Source: CALNXN01 sp942490645 (lineage in GTDB: Bacteria > Pseudomonadota > Alphaproteobacteria > Rhodobacterales > Rhodobacteraceae). From it: 64,000 bases of DNA. The stretch lies in NCBI GenBank assembly GCA_942490645.1, contig CALNXN010000002.1, positions 186,001-250,000 of the forward strand. The letters run 5' to 3'. Positions 8,760-16,636 of this stretch are shown one piece after another (within the stretch, counting starts at the first letter, position 1; every line of letters starts with the position of its first letter). Both the position numbers and the translations under genes were made by a program. The notes beneath the pieces are model-generated. The model ran no database searches and was not told the DNA's origin. It worked only from the letters and a program-made list of their open reading frames with translations.

Positions 8760-9476
8760 TCAGGGTTTCGACTGCGCCGACCGCCCCATCCATTCGCGCA
8801 ACGCAGCCGTGGTTTCGCCGGGTTGTTCCAGTGTTGGCAGATGTCCTGCATCAGGCAAAACTTTGAGCGTCGCGTCCGGGATCAACTCAGCCATGACCTC
8901 GTGCCGCTGGATCGGGCACAAAGTGTCATGTGCACCGCACAGCACCAGGGCCGGCACCTTGCATCGTGACAGTGTGGCCTGCTGATCACGCCGCCGCTGC
9001 AAGGCACGTGATTGGCGTACGAACACCTCAGGACCGAGAACCATCGCCATGTCCATCACGAGATCCAGCACTTCGTTGCGATATGGTCCGGGCGCAAGGT
9101 AGTTAGGCTTCAGTTCGTCGCGCATGACATCCATCAACCGTCCGGTCCGTGCAGCTATGATCTGTGGCTCACGCGCGGCGGCGACCTGCGGCGTTTCGGC
9201 CAAAGGGTTGGTGTCCATTAACGCGATCCGCGTGACCCGGTCCGGCGCACGGCGCAGCACCTCCATCGCAACGATACCGCCCATGCTCAGCCCCGCCAGA
9301 GCAAATCGTTTAGGCAGCAAATCCAGAAGCCCGGACGCAATTTGTTCCACCCGTTCGCCTTGCGTGATCGGCGCGACCATAACTGCGGTATCGCCAGAAA
9401 GCTCAGCAATCTGAGGCCCGAAGAGCCGCGCATCGCACATCATTCCGGGCAGAAAAACCAACGGTTCCGCTATCAC
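8760..9476 (-). CDS. Alpha/beta hydrolase
   Basis: A compact 238-residue alpha/beta-hydrolase. The nucleophile elbow is GLSMGG (about residue 63), the acid is in LCGAHDTLCP and the histidine is in DAGHLPTLEQP, so the catalytic triad is complete. There is no signal peptide, so it should be cytoplasmic. It starts at the GTG at 9476 behind GGGGCAGGGAAT. It converges on the DUF6151 gene, 42 bases apart. The substrate is not predictable; members close to this length include esterases and carboxylesterase-like enzymes. Confidence 0.8.
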   Translation of the reverse strand: MIAEPLVFLPGMMCDARLFGPQIAELSGDTAVMVAPITQGERVEQIASGLLDLLPKRFALAGLSMGGIVAMEVLRRAPDRVTRIALMDTNPLAETPQVAAAREPQIIAARTGRLMDVMRDELKPNYLAPGPYRNEVLDLVMDMAMVLGPEVFVRQSRALQRRRDQQATLSRCKVPALVLCGAHDTLCPIQRHEVMAELIPDATLKVLPDAGHLPTLEQPGETTAALREWMGRSAQSKP

Positions 9477-9570
9477 ATTCCCTGCCCCTTGAGCGTATCG
9501 TTTCGCGTGCGCTCACCCTGCCGCGAACCGCCTTGCTCGACAAGGGGCACCGGCAGAAAAGCGCCCGGTC

Positions 9571-10590
9571 TCAACCCTTTACTTGATCCCAGAACATCGA
9601 AAGGTGGCGCGATATGATCGCATTGTACCGGTCCGTCTGCTTAAGCTTGGCCAGACCTGCATTGAAACGATAAAGATGTGTCGTCCCCCGCCAATGGGTT
9701 TTGGAGATGATCACATGCAGCCCTTGCACGGATAGGGGTCTCGGCATCGGCAGCACCCGATCCGTCAGGCCAAGCTCGAACAACTTCTGCACACCCAGAA
9801 ACTCGTTCACGGTCACTGCATCCACCTCTCCAGCCATCAGCAAGGCAAAGCAATCATCCGGTGTAGGCGGTTGGCGCAGGGTGATAACGCCACGGCTGAG
9901 CCATTGGCGGTCAGGACGGTCCAGATCATGGGTGAAATACCCTTCAGGGCGACACAGGGTGCGCCCTTCAATATCTGCATCCGTCTCGAAAGCAAACTCG
10001 CTGTCTGCGCGCGCAAACAACAAGATCACAAGGTCGACCAGCGGATCGGAAAAGTGAAAGTTGACACAACGTGGATCATCGCCGCCTGCGCCGTCACAAT
10101 CAGGCCGAAACCAGGGAAACCCCATATCGTAGGTTTTTGCATCCAGCTGATCGAGGTGGCCGGACCACGCGTCATCCCATTCAATTTTGTAGGGCACCGG
10201 CGCGGGGCTCGCCTCCAGCGCGGCATTGACCAGCTCCGTCAGCATCCCCTGCCCCGGCCAATCGCGATCGGTGAACGGCGCGTAATTTGACCCCGTAATC
10301 AACGTCATTTCAGCGCCCATCTGCGCCAAGGGTGTTGGATCAGGTTTGGTCACTACGCCACCCGGGCATGGCAACCGAAGTTGCGTTCCAACGGCAAGCA
10401 CCTGCGCGCCCTCCGCGTCCAGCCCGGGGTTGTTGTAAAAGATCAAAGACCAGCGCGCCGCATCGCCGAATTGATCCTGCGCAATGGAAAACAGCGTGTC
10501 GCCTGGAGCCACAGTGTAGCTGTCTTCACAGGCAATCGCAGCTGGCGCCAAGCCGAAGGCCCAGATCAGACCTAAAACCAGACTACGCAT
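9571..10590 (-). CDS. LysM domain plus extracellular solute-binding protein (second of tandem pair)
   Basis: About 339 residues. A signal peptide (MRSLVLGLIWAFGLAPAAIA) is followed by a LysM domain (about 24-75: DSYTVAPGDTLFSIAQDQFG) and, after a linker, a family-3-like solute-binding domain (about 95-339) with ITGSNYAPFTDRDWPGQGML and EGRTLCRPEGYFTHDLDRP. LysM binds peptidoglycan, so this is probably a periplasmic binding protein anchored to the wall. The ATG at 10590 shares its A with the TGA stop of the upstream paralogue (TGATG), implying coupled translation; an ATG at 10605 is an alternative. No permease or ATPase gene is adjacent, so transport partners, if any, lie elsewhere. Confidence 0.8.
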   Translation of the reverse strand: MRSLVLGLIWAFGLAPAAIACEDSYTVAPGDTLFSIAQDQFGDAARWSLIFYNNPGLDAEGAQVLAVGTQLRLPCPGGVVTKPDPTPLAQMGAEMTLITGSNYAPFTDRDWPGQGMLTELVNAALEASPAPVPYKIEWDDAWSGHLDQLDAKTYDMGFPWFRPDCDGAGGDDPRCVNFHFSDPLVDLVILLFARADSEFAFETDADIEGRTLCRPEGYFTHDLDRPDRQWLSRGVITLRQPPTPDDCFALLMAGEVDAVTVNEFLGVQKLFELGLTDRVLPMPRPLSVQGLHVIISKTHWRGTTHLYRFNAGLAKLKQTDRYNAIISRHLSMFWDQVKG

Positions 10591-11660
10591 CAAAAGCCTG
10601 CCCATATTACAGACATGTGTCGGTCTATGATCTGCTGGTATTGTCCGCTCGATTTGATGTCAGCCAAGCCCGTGTTGATCGTGTTCAAAAGCGTTTCCGC
10701 TTCGGGGTGAGCTTTATGTACCAGCACGTGCAACCCCTCAATGGACAAAGGCCGACCGGGAACAACGCCGACCTCATCTTCGAGCCCCATGGCCTTGACC
10801 GCCTCACGTCCGGTGAACTCGTTGATTGCCACTGCATCGACTTGCCCAGCGCGCAGCATTTCAAAGCATTCCTGCACTTTCTTGGGCTGCTTCAGAACGA
10901 TCTTTTGGTCCGTGATCCAACGACGGTCCGCACGGTCGAGATCATGAGTGAAGTATCCCACAGGGCGACACAGCGTGCGCCCTTCGACGTCAGCATCGGA
11001 CACGAAAGGCATCGGCCGTGCCTGATCTACAAACAGGACGATGAGCATTTCGAACATGGGATCGGAAAACAGGAAATTCTCGCACCGATATTGCGATGGA
11101 TCGCCAGCACAGTTTGGCTGATACCATGGAAAAGCCATGTCCATCATGGCTTTGCTCATCAGTGGATCAAGGTGCGAAGACCAGTCGTTTATCCAATGCA
11201 CCTTGTAACCGCGCGCACCCGATGCAGCATCCATGGCGGCCGTCACCACATCCGCCAGCAACCCACCGTTCTCAAGTGCTTCGTCCGTAAAGGGAGCAAA
11301 ATCGCCCGCAGTCACAAGATTGATCTGCGCGTCCAGAGCGCGCGGGGCTGCCACAGGTGCGTCGACGACCTTGGCGACGACCGGGGGACGGGGCGCATCG
11401 GGCAGTCCCACGGGCAACCCGTCGATACATCCCAACCGCAGCGGTAGGCCCACAAAAATGGTATCCGGGTCTTCGCCAATCAGATCAAGATTGGCCGCGT
11501 GGATCGCCGTCCATTTGCGCGCATCTTTGTATTGTTCATTTGCGATCAAGGACAGGCTTTCACCGGGCTTGACCGAATACGTGCCACCACATCCTTCCGC
11601 CAAGCTGGTCTGCACCAGCGACAACCAGCATGCGGCCGCGATCCCCAATATTCTCAACAC
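10590..11660 (-). CDS. LysM domain plus extracellular solute-binding protein (first of tandem pair)
   Basis: A 356-residue paralogue of the next gene. It has a signal peptide (ILGIAAACWLSLVQTSLA), a LysM domain (about 26-78: GTYSVKPGESLSLIANEQYK), a proline-rich linker, and a solute-binding domain starting about 108 (INLVTAGDFAPFTDEALENG). Both paralogues share EGRTLCRP-GYFTHDLDR and the NPxLxxDMxFPW-type core (here MDMAFPWYQPNC), and a pair of cysteines likely to form a disulphide. The start is a GTG at 11660. The protein would sit in the periplasm bound to peptidoglycan. The ligand is unknown, and duplication followed by divergence is evident. Confidence 0.8.
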   Translation of the reverse strand: MLRILGIAAACWLSLVQTSLAEGCGGTYSVKPGESLSLIANEQYKDARKWTAIHAANLDLIGEDPDTIFVGLPLRLGCIDGLPVGLPDAPRPPVVAKVVDAPVAAPRALDAQINLVTAGDFAPFTDEALENGGLLADVVTAAMDAASGARGYKVHWINDWSSHLDPLMSKAMMDMAFPWYQPNCAGDPSQYRCENFLFSDPMFEMLIVLFVDQARPMPFVSDADVEGRTLCRPVGYFTHDLDRADRRWITDQKIVLKQPKKVQECFEMLRAGQVDAVAINEFTGREAVKAMGLEDEVGVVPGRPLSIEGLHVLVHKAHPEAETLLNTINTGLADIKSSGQYQQIIDRHMSVIWAGF

Positions 11661-11773
11661 TGCTCACCCCCCAGATGAAGCCGGGCTGAAATTCGCGGAT
11701 GTTGTGGTGAGCGTCAACAACGAACCCACATCATGTGGGTAACTTTCGGGTTTTCCCCCAAATTCCTCCCGCA

Positions 11774-12406
11774 TTACGGGTGGGTTATGCCCCTGAGTAC
11801 CGGAAAATCTGAGTAGCGCGCGCGTCTTTCTGCAAGCGATTCCCCCGGCGTCGATCCAGCACGCAGCAACATGCCCTTGGGCGCAATGTAACTGGAGATG
11901 GTGCGCAACGGCTTGGGTCGCCAGACAAGGTTGAACGCTGCAAGTTTGGGAAAGAACCACATTTCCGAATAGGGCAGATGATCATGTATCCACCACGCAA
12001 GGTCTCTCCAGTCGCGCCCATCCGCGTATTGATCCGCAAACCACGGGATCACCACAGATGTGCCGGCGATGGCCTCTGCACCACTGTCCCGATCCCAGAT
12101 GTGGCATTCAATGGGGTTGTCGTTGCGCGCGCAGTTGAGCTGGTGTCGGTTTCCGTATCCATTCAACGTCGGCGATCTATACCCTGACCGAATTGCTAAC
12201 CGCCCGAATGTTTCTTCGAGTGGATCCAGGAGTTCAGCACACAGCTGTCGCCCGTTCTCAATCGCCAGATCAGGGTTTTCGGGCACGTTGGGCACGCCAT
12301 GAAAGCCGTTGATCTCGGAATACAGGAAATCCCGCATGAAAAAGTGCCGCGACAGGCGCACACGGCCAAGTGTCTCAAGGCTCCACATGGATTTGGGTGC
12401 GCGCAT
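11774..12406 (-). CDS. Peptidase M15-like (DD-peptidase fold) protein
   Basis: About 210 residues. The AIRSGYRSPTLNGYGNR segment (about 78-94) resembles the SGYRSPxxN signature of M15/hedgehog-type DD-peptidases, and CHIWDRDSG and AWWIHDHLPYSEMWFFP could supply metal ligands. No signal peptide is visible, which is odd for a peptidoglycan enzyme, so the protein may be a cytosolic or phage-like relative. The ATG at 12406 overlaps the preceding VOC gene's TGA (TGATG); an ATG at 12424 is possible but less well supported. It is the third gene of a minus-strand run with an alpha/beta-hydrolase and a VOC protein. Confidence 0.55.
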   Translation of the reverse strand: MRAPKSMWSLETLGRVRLSRHFFMRDFLYSEINGFHGVPNVPENPDLAIENGRQLCAELLDPLEETFGRLAIRSGYRSPTLNGYGNRHQLNCARNDNPIECHIWDRDSGAEAIAGTSVVIPWFADQYADGRDWRDLAWWIHDHLPYSEMWFFPKLAAFNLVWRPKPLRTISSYIAPKGMLLRAGSTPGESLAERRARYSDFPVLRGITHP

Positions 12407-12834
12407 CAGCCTATGCCATTCCACTGGAATTCGCCGTTTCGACCCAGCTTGGAATACGGGTTATACGCTACTTCCCAGATGTTACCCTCAGGATCCGCGA
12501 AATAGCCGTGATGCCCGCCCCAAAACACATCTTGTGCGGGCTTCAATATGGATGCGCCAGCCGACTCGGCACGCGCCAATAAAGGAGCGACCTGCGATTT
12601 TTCAGCAACGTTGTGGCCCAACGTGATCGCACCACGCCCCAAGTCTTCGACGGAAAGACCTATATCATCTGCCAATGCCTCAAGCGGATAGAGACCCAAA
12701 GTCTGACCGATCAGGTCGAATGCAATGACGCCATCCGGGCTGTCCACGCGCTGCCAGCCCAATGCCTCGTAAAACCCGGCCAGCCCTTGCATGTCTTTTG
12801 TGCCCAGTGTGATCAGACTGATGCGTTGATCCAT
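12406..12834 (-). CDS. VOC (glyoxalase/bleomycin-resistance fold) family protein
   Basis: A 142-residue VOC protein with the paired beta-alpha-beta-beta-beta modules. The first is at SLITLGTKDMQGLAGFYEAL and the second begins about residue 58 and ends in GYFADPEGNIWEVAYNP, the usual metal-glutamate position. The start is the ATG at 12834, which opens the conserved fold; the upstream extension to 12903 is low-complexity and overlaps the hydrolase gene. It sits 40 bases after the alpha/beta-hydrolase and overlaps the M15-like gene. The substrate is unknown; many such small single-chain VOC proteins remain uncharacterised. Confidence 0.8.
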   Translation of the reverse strand: MDQRISLITLGTKDMQGLAGFYEALGWQRVDSPDGVIAFDLIGQTLGLYPLEALADDIGLSVEDLGRGAITLGHNVAEKSQVAPLLARAESAGASILKPAQDVFWGGHHGYFADPEGNIWEVAYNPYSKLGRNGEFQWNGIG

Positions 12835-12874
12835 AGCCTTGCCCTTTGCTTGCTTTCCCGAACCGCCCGCCTCG

Positions 12875-13627
12875 CTAGGGCGCGGTCCGACACATCTCTT
12901 CAACGGCCCCCTCGATCAGGCTCAGGCACGGACCATCGGAAAACCGATGATCGGCGTCTTTGACCAGCATCAGACGCAAATCGGGGCACGTGGCATGCTC
13001 CAACAACCGCAACGCCGTTTGGTTACTCACCGCAGTATCAGCCGTTCCTTGCAAGCAGCGCACCGGAAACGGTAACTGCAAGGGTTCGCGCAGGACGAGG
13101 CGGTTTCGTCCATCCTCAATCAGGCGTTTGGTGATGATGTAGGGTTCCATATAGTCCGAAGGCATTTCGATCTGACCCTGCTTGTCCAGCTCCACCTTCT
13201 GCGCATCTGTGAAACTGGCCCAATAGCCGTCTTCTGTGAAATCCGGGGCCGCGGCAATCGTGACCATGCCCGCTATTCGGTCAGGCTGCGACCGTCCCAA
13301 GAGCAGCGCCTGCCAACCACCCATGGAGGACCCAACAGGCACGATCGGCCCATCCGTCAGGGATGCAACTGCGGCTGCGGTATCCTCGGCCCAATCGCCA
13401 ATGCATCCTTGCTCAAATGTACCCGAAGACTGCCCGTGGCCCGAATAATCAAACCGCAAAAAGGCGCGCCCTGTTCGCTCTGCCCAGTCTTGCAGATGTA
13501 TGGCTTTGGTGCCGTCCATGTCGGACTTCAACCCGCCTAGAAACACAACCCAAGGGCCAACGCCTTCGACCCTATGATAGGCCAGCCGCCGCCCCTGCGG
13601 TGTGTCAAGGTATTGGATATCCGCCAT
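12875..13627 (-). CDS. Alpha/beta hydrolase (ABHD10-like)
   Basis: A 250-residue hydrolase with oxyanion-hole sequence VVFLGGLKSDMDGTK, nucleophile elbow VGSSMGGWQAL (about 94-104), acid in LQGTADTAVSN and histidine in KDADHRFSDG. The FLGGLKSDMDGTKA block is typical of ABHD10-like thioesterase/esterase homologues found in alphaproteobacteria. The start is the ATG at 13627; upstream residues lack similarity. It heads a three-gene minus-strand run and is divergent from the ArsR-SRPBCC regulator across 119 bases, so it could be a target of that regulator. Confidence 0.8.
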   Translation of the reverse strand: MADIQYLDTPQGRRLAYHRVEGVGPWVVFLGGLKSDMDGTKAIHLQDWAERTGRAFLRFDYSGHGQSSGTFEQGCIGDWAEDTAAAVASLTDGPIVPVGSSMGGWQALLLGRSQPDRIAGMVTIAAAPDFTEDGYWASFTDAQKVELDKQGQIEMPSDYMEPYIITKRLIEDGRNRLVLREPLQLPFPVRCLQGTADTAVSNQTALRLLEHATCPDLRLMLVKDADHRFSDGPCLSLIEGAVEEMCRTAP

Positions 13628-13700
13628 TTTGCCCCCCGGTTTTAACAAGATCATGCGACGTGCCATTTGGCCCCGCAATCCCTGATTGGAAAATCTTTTA

Positions 13701-13747
13701 GGTGACCATCTTGTCACGTTACTTTTTTGTCACCTATAATGTGATCA
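13701..13747 (+). promoter_or_regulatory. Sigma-70 promoter with operator, predicting a leaderless mRNA
   Basis: TTGTCA (13711-13716) and a perfect TATAAT (13735-13740) are 18 bases apart. The start codon is at 13747, only seven bases after the -10 box, so transcription would begin at or next to the ATG. An inverted repeat GTGAC-N6-GTCAC (13702-13717) overlaps the -35 box, and a third GTCACC copy lies at 13729-13734. These are likely operators for the ArsR-type protein encoded directly downstream. Confidence 0.65.
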
Positions 13748-14484
13748 TGGATTCGATTTTCAAAGCCCTCGCCGATCCGACGCGCCGCATGCTGCTGGAC
13801 AGCCTGCGCGCCAAGGACGGGCAGACCTTGCAAGACCTGCAAGGCCAACTCGATATGACGCGCTTTGGCGTGATGAAGCATTTGGCAGTTCTGGAAGAGG
13901 CGAAATTGATCCTGACCAAGAAGCAAGGGCGCTTCAAATATCACTACCTCAATGTCGTGCCTTTGCAGGAAACACTGGATCGCTGGATCGAGCCCATGCT
14001 CGTCAAACCGGCGGCGCGGGCAGTGCTCAACCTGAAAACAAAACTCGAAGGACCAACGCAAATGTCAAAACCAGATTTCATGATGCAGATTTTCATCCGA
14101 TGCACCCAGGATGCGCTTTGGGACGCTTTGACCGATCCCGTGCAAATGGCCGCGTATCACTTCATGTGCAATGATGTACGATTGGAGGACGACACCTATC
14201 GCTGGGTTCTGCCCAACGGTGACAACATGTTTGAACAAAAACCAATATCAATCGAACCGAAGTCCCGGATCGAAGCCAGCTTTGTTCCGCATTTCATGGG
14301 TCCGGACGCGCCTGCGTCCCGTTCAGTGTTCTTGATCGAACCGCAGGGCGATACCTGCAAGCTGACTATTGAACACTACGAAATGGCCCCGGGACAGGAA
14401 GGCTTTGCCGAAGGCTGGGCCAGACTTGCCTCGTCGCTGAAATCCTACCTTGAAACGGGCACTGGCATTCAGGCGGCAATGTAA
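13747..14484 (+). CDS. ArsR-family HTH regulator fused to an SRPBCC (AHSA1) domain
   Basis: A 245-residue fusion. Residues 1-95 are an ArsR-type winged helix (SIFKALADPTRRMLLDSLRA, with recognition region MTRFGVMKHLAVLEEA). Residues about 105-245 are an SRPBCC/AHSA1 ligand-binding domain (RCTQDALWDALTDPVQMAAY). No metal-binding cysteine pair is seen in the winged helix, so the inducer is more likely a small hydrophobic ligand held in the SRPBCC pocket. The ATG at 13747 lies seven bases from a perfect -10 box, pointing to a leaderless transcript and autoregulation. A MAPEG membrane enzyme follows 24 bases later, probably in the same operon. Confidence 0.85.
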   Translation: MDSIFKALADPTRRMLLDSLRAKDGQTLQDLQGQLDMTRFGVMKHLAVLEEAKLILTKKQGRFKYHYLNVVPLQETLDRWIEPMLVKPAARAVLNLKTKLEGPTQMSKPDFMMQIFIRCTQDALWDALTDPVQMAAYHFMCNDVRLEDDTYRWVLPNGDNMFEQKPISIEPKSRIEASFVPHFMGPDAPASRSVFLIEPQGDTCKLTIEHYEMAPGQEGFAEGWARLASSLKSYLETGTGIQAAM

Positions 14485-14508
14485 CGCTTTGGCAAAAGGA
14501 GAAAGATC

Positions 14509-14916
14509 ATGACTGCACTTCCAACGGAATTGGGCATTGTTTTCTGCCTCGCCCTTCTCGCGGCGTCGATGTGGATCCCCTACATTGTCGGGGTCACCAC
14601 GGATCCAGCAAACCCCGATAACTTTACCCGCCCCGGCGATCTGACCGCAGTGCGCCCTTGGGTGCATCGCGCGCACCGGGCGCATCTGAACTTGCTCGAA
14701 CAGTTCGTACCCTTTGCGGTGCTGGTATTTTTGGTCGACCGGCTGGATGCCTATTCTGCGCTCACCTTCTGGGTTGCCATCGCGTTCTTTTGGCTGCGGG
14801 TAGCCCATGCTATCGGCATGATCACTGGAGTGGCGCGGCTGCCGCTGCGTCCGATCATCTTCACCGCCGGGTGGGCGTGCTGCCTGTTAATGGGCTATGC
14901 AGTTTTGGTCGCGTAG
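14509..14916 (+). CDS. MAPEG family membrane protein
   Basis: A 135-residue protein with four membrane helices (about 8-28, 62-80, 85-105, 112-133) and the MAPEG pattern RAHRAHLNLLEQFVPFAVLV between the first two, where the arginine and glutamate of the glutathione site lie. MAPEG proteins include microsomal glutathione transferases. An AAAGGAGAAAG ribosome site precedes the ATG. It follows the ArsR-SRPBCC regulator and may detoxify the compound that the regulator senses (inference). Confidence 0.85.
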   Translation: MTALPTELGIVFCLALLAASMWIPYIVGVTTDPANPDNFTRPGDLTAVRPWVHRAHRAHLNLLEQFVPFAVLVFLVDRLDAYSALTFWVAIAFFWLRVAHAIGMITGVARLPLRPIIFTAGWACCLLMGYAVLVA

Positions 14917-15026
14917 CATCCGAGCCAGTTCGCTTCGCAATCAACGGCCGGGTGCGTCCCGGTCGTTTTGCGTTGCCCTCAAATTTGGGGAATTGCGGAT
15001 ATCCAAACGGGACCGCATAGTAAACC

Positions 15027-16193
15027 ATGACCTCGCAGCCAAATCCTCTTTTGATTCCAGCGCTTTCTGCAGCCAACTTCGTAATCGGCATGGGGGCATT
15101 TGTCGTGATCGGTGTGTTGGAGCCGTTGGGCGCCTCGCTTGACATCACGGACGCGCAGGCTGGTACGCTCATGACGGTTTATGCCGTGGCCTATGCGCTA
15201 TTGTCGCCAATTCTTGTGGCGCTGACCGGACGGGTCGGACGGCGTCGCGTTCTGGCGCTGGGTATCTTGATGTTCGGCCTCGCCATGCTGCTGTCAGCCA
15301 TCGCGCCGACGCTGGTTTGGCTCAATGCGTCACGGGTTCTGGCCGCTGCCGGAGCGGGCCTGTTCACACCAGTGGCCGCGGCAGTCGCTGCCGGGCTCTA
15401 TCCGCCCGAGGTGCGTGCCAAAGTGCTGGCGGCTGTCTTTTTCGGGCTGACCATTGCGCAGGTCGCGGGCGTGCCGGCGGGCAGTCTGATCGCCTACACA
15501 TTCGGGTGGCGCTGGACGTTTGCGTGCGTGGTTGTACTGGCCCTGCCCTGCTTGATCCTGTTGTGGCGGCAGGTACCCGCGGGCCTCCTGTTCGAGCCGG
15601 TCTCGCTGCGTGATCTGGGGCAGGTGCTGGGCGAGCCACGTTTGCTATTGGCGATCTTTTTCACCGGCACATTCCTCGGATCCATTTATGTACCCTATAC
15701 GTTCATTGCACCGCTGCTGAGCGAAACAATGGGATATGGCCGGGCCGGGATTTCCACAACGCTCGCAATCTTTGGCATCGGAGCGGTCATCGGAAACATC
15801 ATGGGCGGGATCATGGCAGACCGGATAGGCTGGAAATCCACGCTGACGCTGCTCTGTTTGTGTCAAATTGTGATCATGCCGATCTATTCGTTTCTGCCTT
15901 TTCCACCCACGACTGTCCTGATCCTGTTTCTGGCGTGGTCAATCTGTGGCTGGTCGTTCATGGCTGGTCAGCAGATGCGGTTGATTGCACTGTCGGGTCC
16001 ACGCGCCCCCGTGGTACTGGCCGTCAATGCGGCTGCGATCTATGTGGGGGCGGCCATAGGATCAGCCGTTGGCTCGTTGATAATGACGACCTACGGCGTG
16101 GATGCATTGGGCATCGGAGGTGGTATAGCGGCCAGTCTGGCGCTGGCCAACTTGCTGTTGTCAATTAAACTGCAGCCCGAGGCGCAAGTTTAA
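15027..16193 (+). CDS. MFS transporter (DHA1, sugar-efflux/AraJ type)
   Basis: A 388-residue 12-helix transporter of the major facilitator superfamily. The loop 2-3 signature is GRVGRRRVLALGILMFGLA, and helix 5 has the PAGSLIAYTFGWRWTF motif C-like segment typical of drug-efflux DHA1 members. A second GRxGxK-like loop (ADRIGWKS) lies in the C-terminal half. It is a proton-coupled efflux pump by family; the substrate is unknown. It has its own leader of 110 bases after the MAPEG gene and converges on a small conserved gene whose stop overlaps its own by four bases. Confidence 0.88.
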   Translation: MTSQPNPLLIPALSAANFVIGMGAFVVIGVLEPLGASLDITDAQAGTLMTVYAVAYALLSPILVALTGRVGRRRVLALGILMFGLAMLLSAIAPTLVWLNASRVLAAAGAGLFTPVAAAVAAGLYPPEVRAKVLAAVFFGLTIAQVAGVPAGSLIAYTFGWRWTFACVVVLALPCLILLWRQVPAGLLFEPVSLRDLGQVLGEPRLLLAIFFTGTFLGSIYVPYTFIAPLLSETMGYGRAGISTTLAIFGIGAVIGNIMGGIMADRIGWKSTLTLLCLCQIVIMPIYSFLPFPPTTVLILFLAWSICGWSFMAGQQMRLIALSGPRAPVVLAVNAAAIYVGAAIGSAVGSLIMTTYGVDALGIGGGIAASLALANLLLSIKLQPEAQV

Positions 16194-16441
16194 CCGCCGA
16201 TGTAGGGGCCGGTTTTCAGCTCCGGACGGTAGAACACTTTTTGATTGTGTAAACGACCCAACAATTCTTCATTCTCACGCTGATCTGCTTCGATCACCGA
16301 AATGGATTCCAGATGGGCCGGGTTTTCCCCACTCAGTGCAAGACGCAGCTTGCTCAGCTCGCGGCCCCGTGCGCGCAGCGCTTCTTCGATCAAATCCACA
16401 TCATGGATAGACAGGTCAAACGTGCGATTGTAGCGCGGCAT
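16190..16441 (-). CDS. Small conserved protein of unknown function
   Basis: An 83-residue, charged, helix-rich protein (MPRYNRTFDLSIHDVDLIEE, then an RARGRELSKLRLAL helix and a YRPELKTGPYIGG tail). No signal peptide, membrane segment or known motif. I chose the ATG at 16441 because the open frame upstream shows no protein-like pattern. It converges on the MFS gene (four-base overlap) and is divergent from thrS across about 195 bases. The tidy coding character suggests a real Rhodobacterales gene; the function is not known. Confidence 0.6.
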   Translation of the reverse strand: MPRYNRTFDLSIHDVDLIEEALRARGRELSKLRLALSGENPAHLESISVIEADQRENEELLGRLHNQKVFYRPELKTGPYIGG

Positions 16442-16636
16442 AGGAGGCCCCTTTGGCTGATTGAATTTTCCTATCGGAAACAGGTCGGAAATAACACACC
16501 AAACGTCGCAGTCAACGTATTCATTGGTATACTTTTGCTCGACCGCCTTGACACGCTCCGGGCTGGGCGGCATGGGACGGGTATCAACCCGCAACCGGGC
16601 GTCTCGTAGGCGCCAAACCGACGAGGAGCGCCCAAG

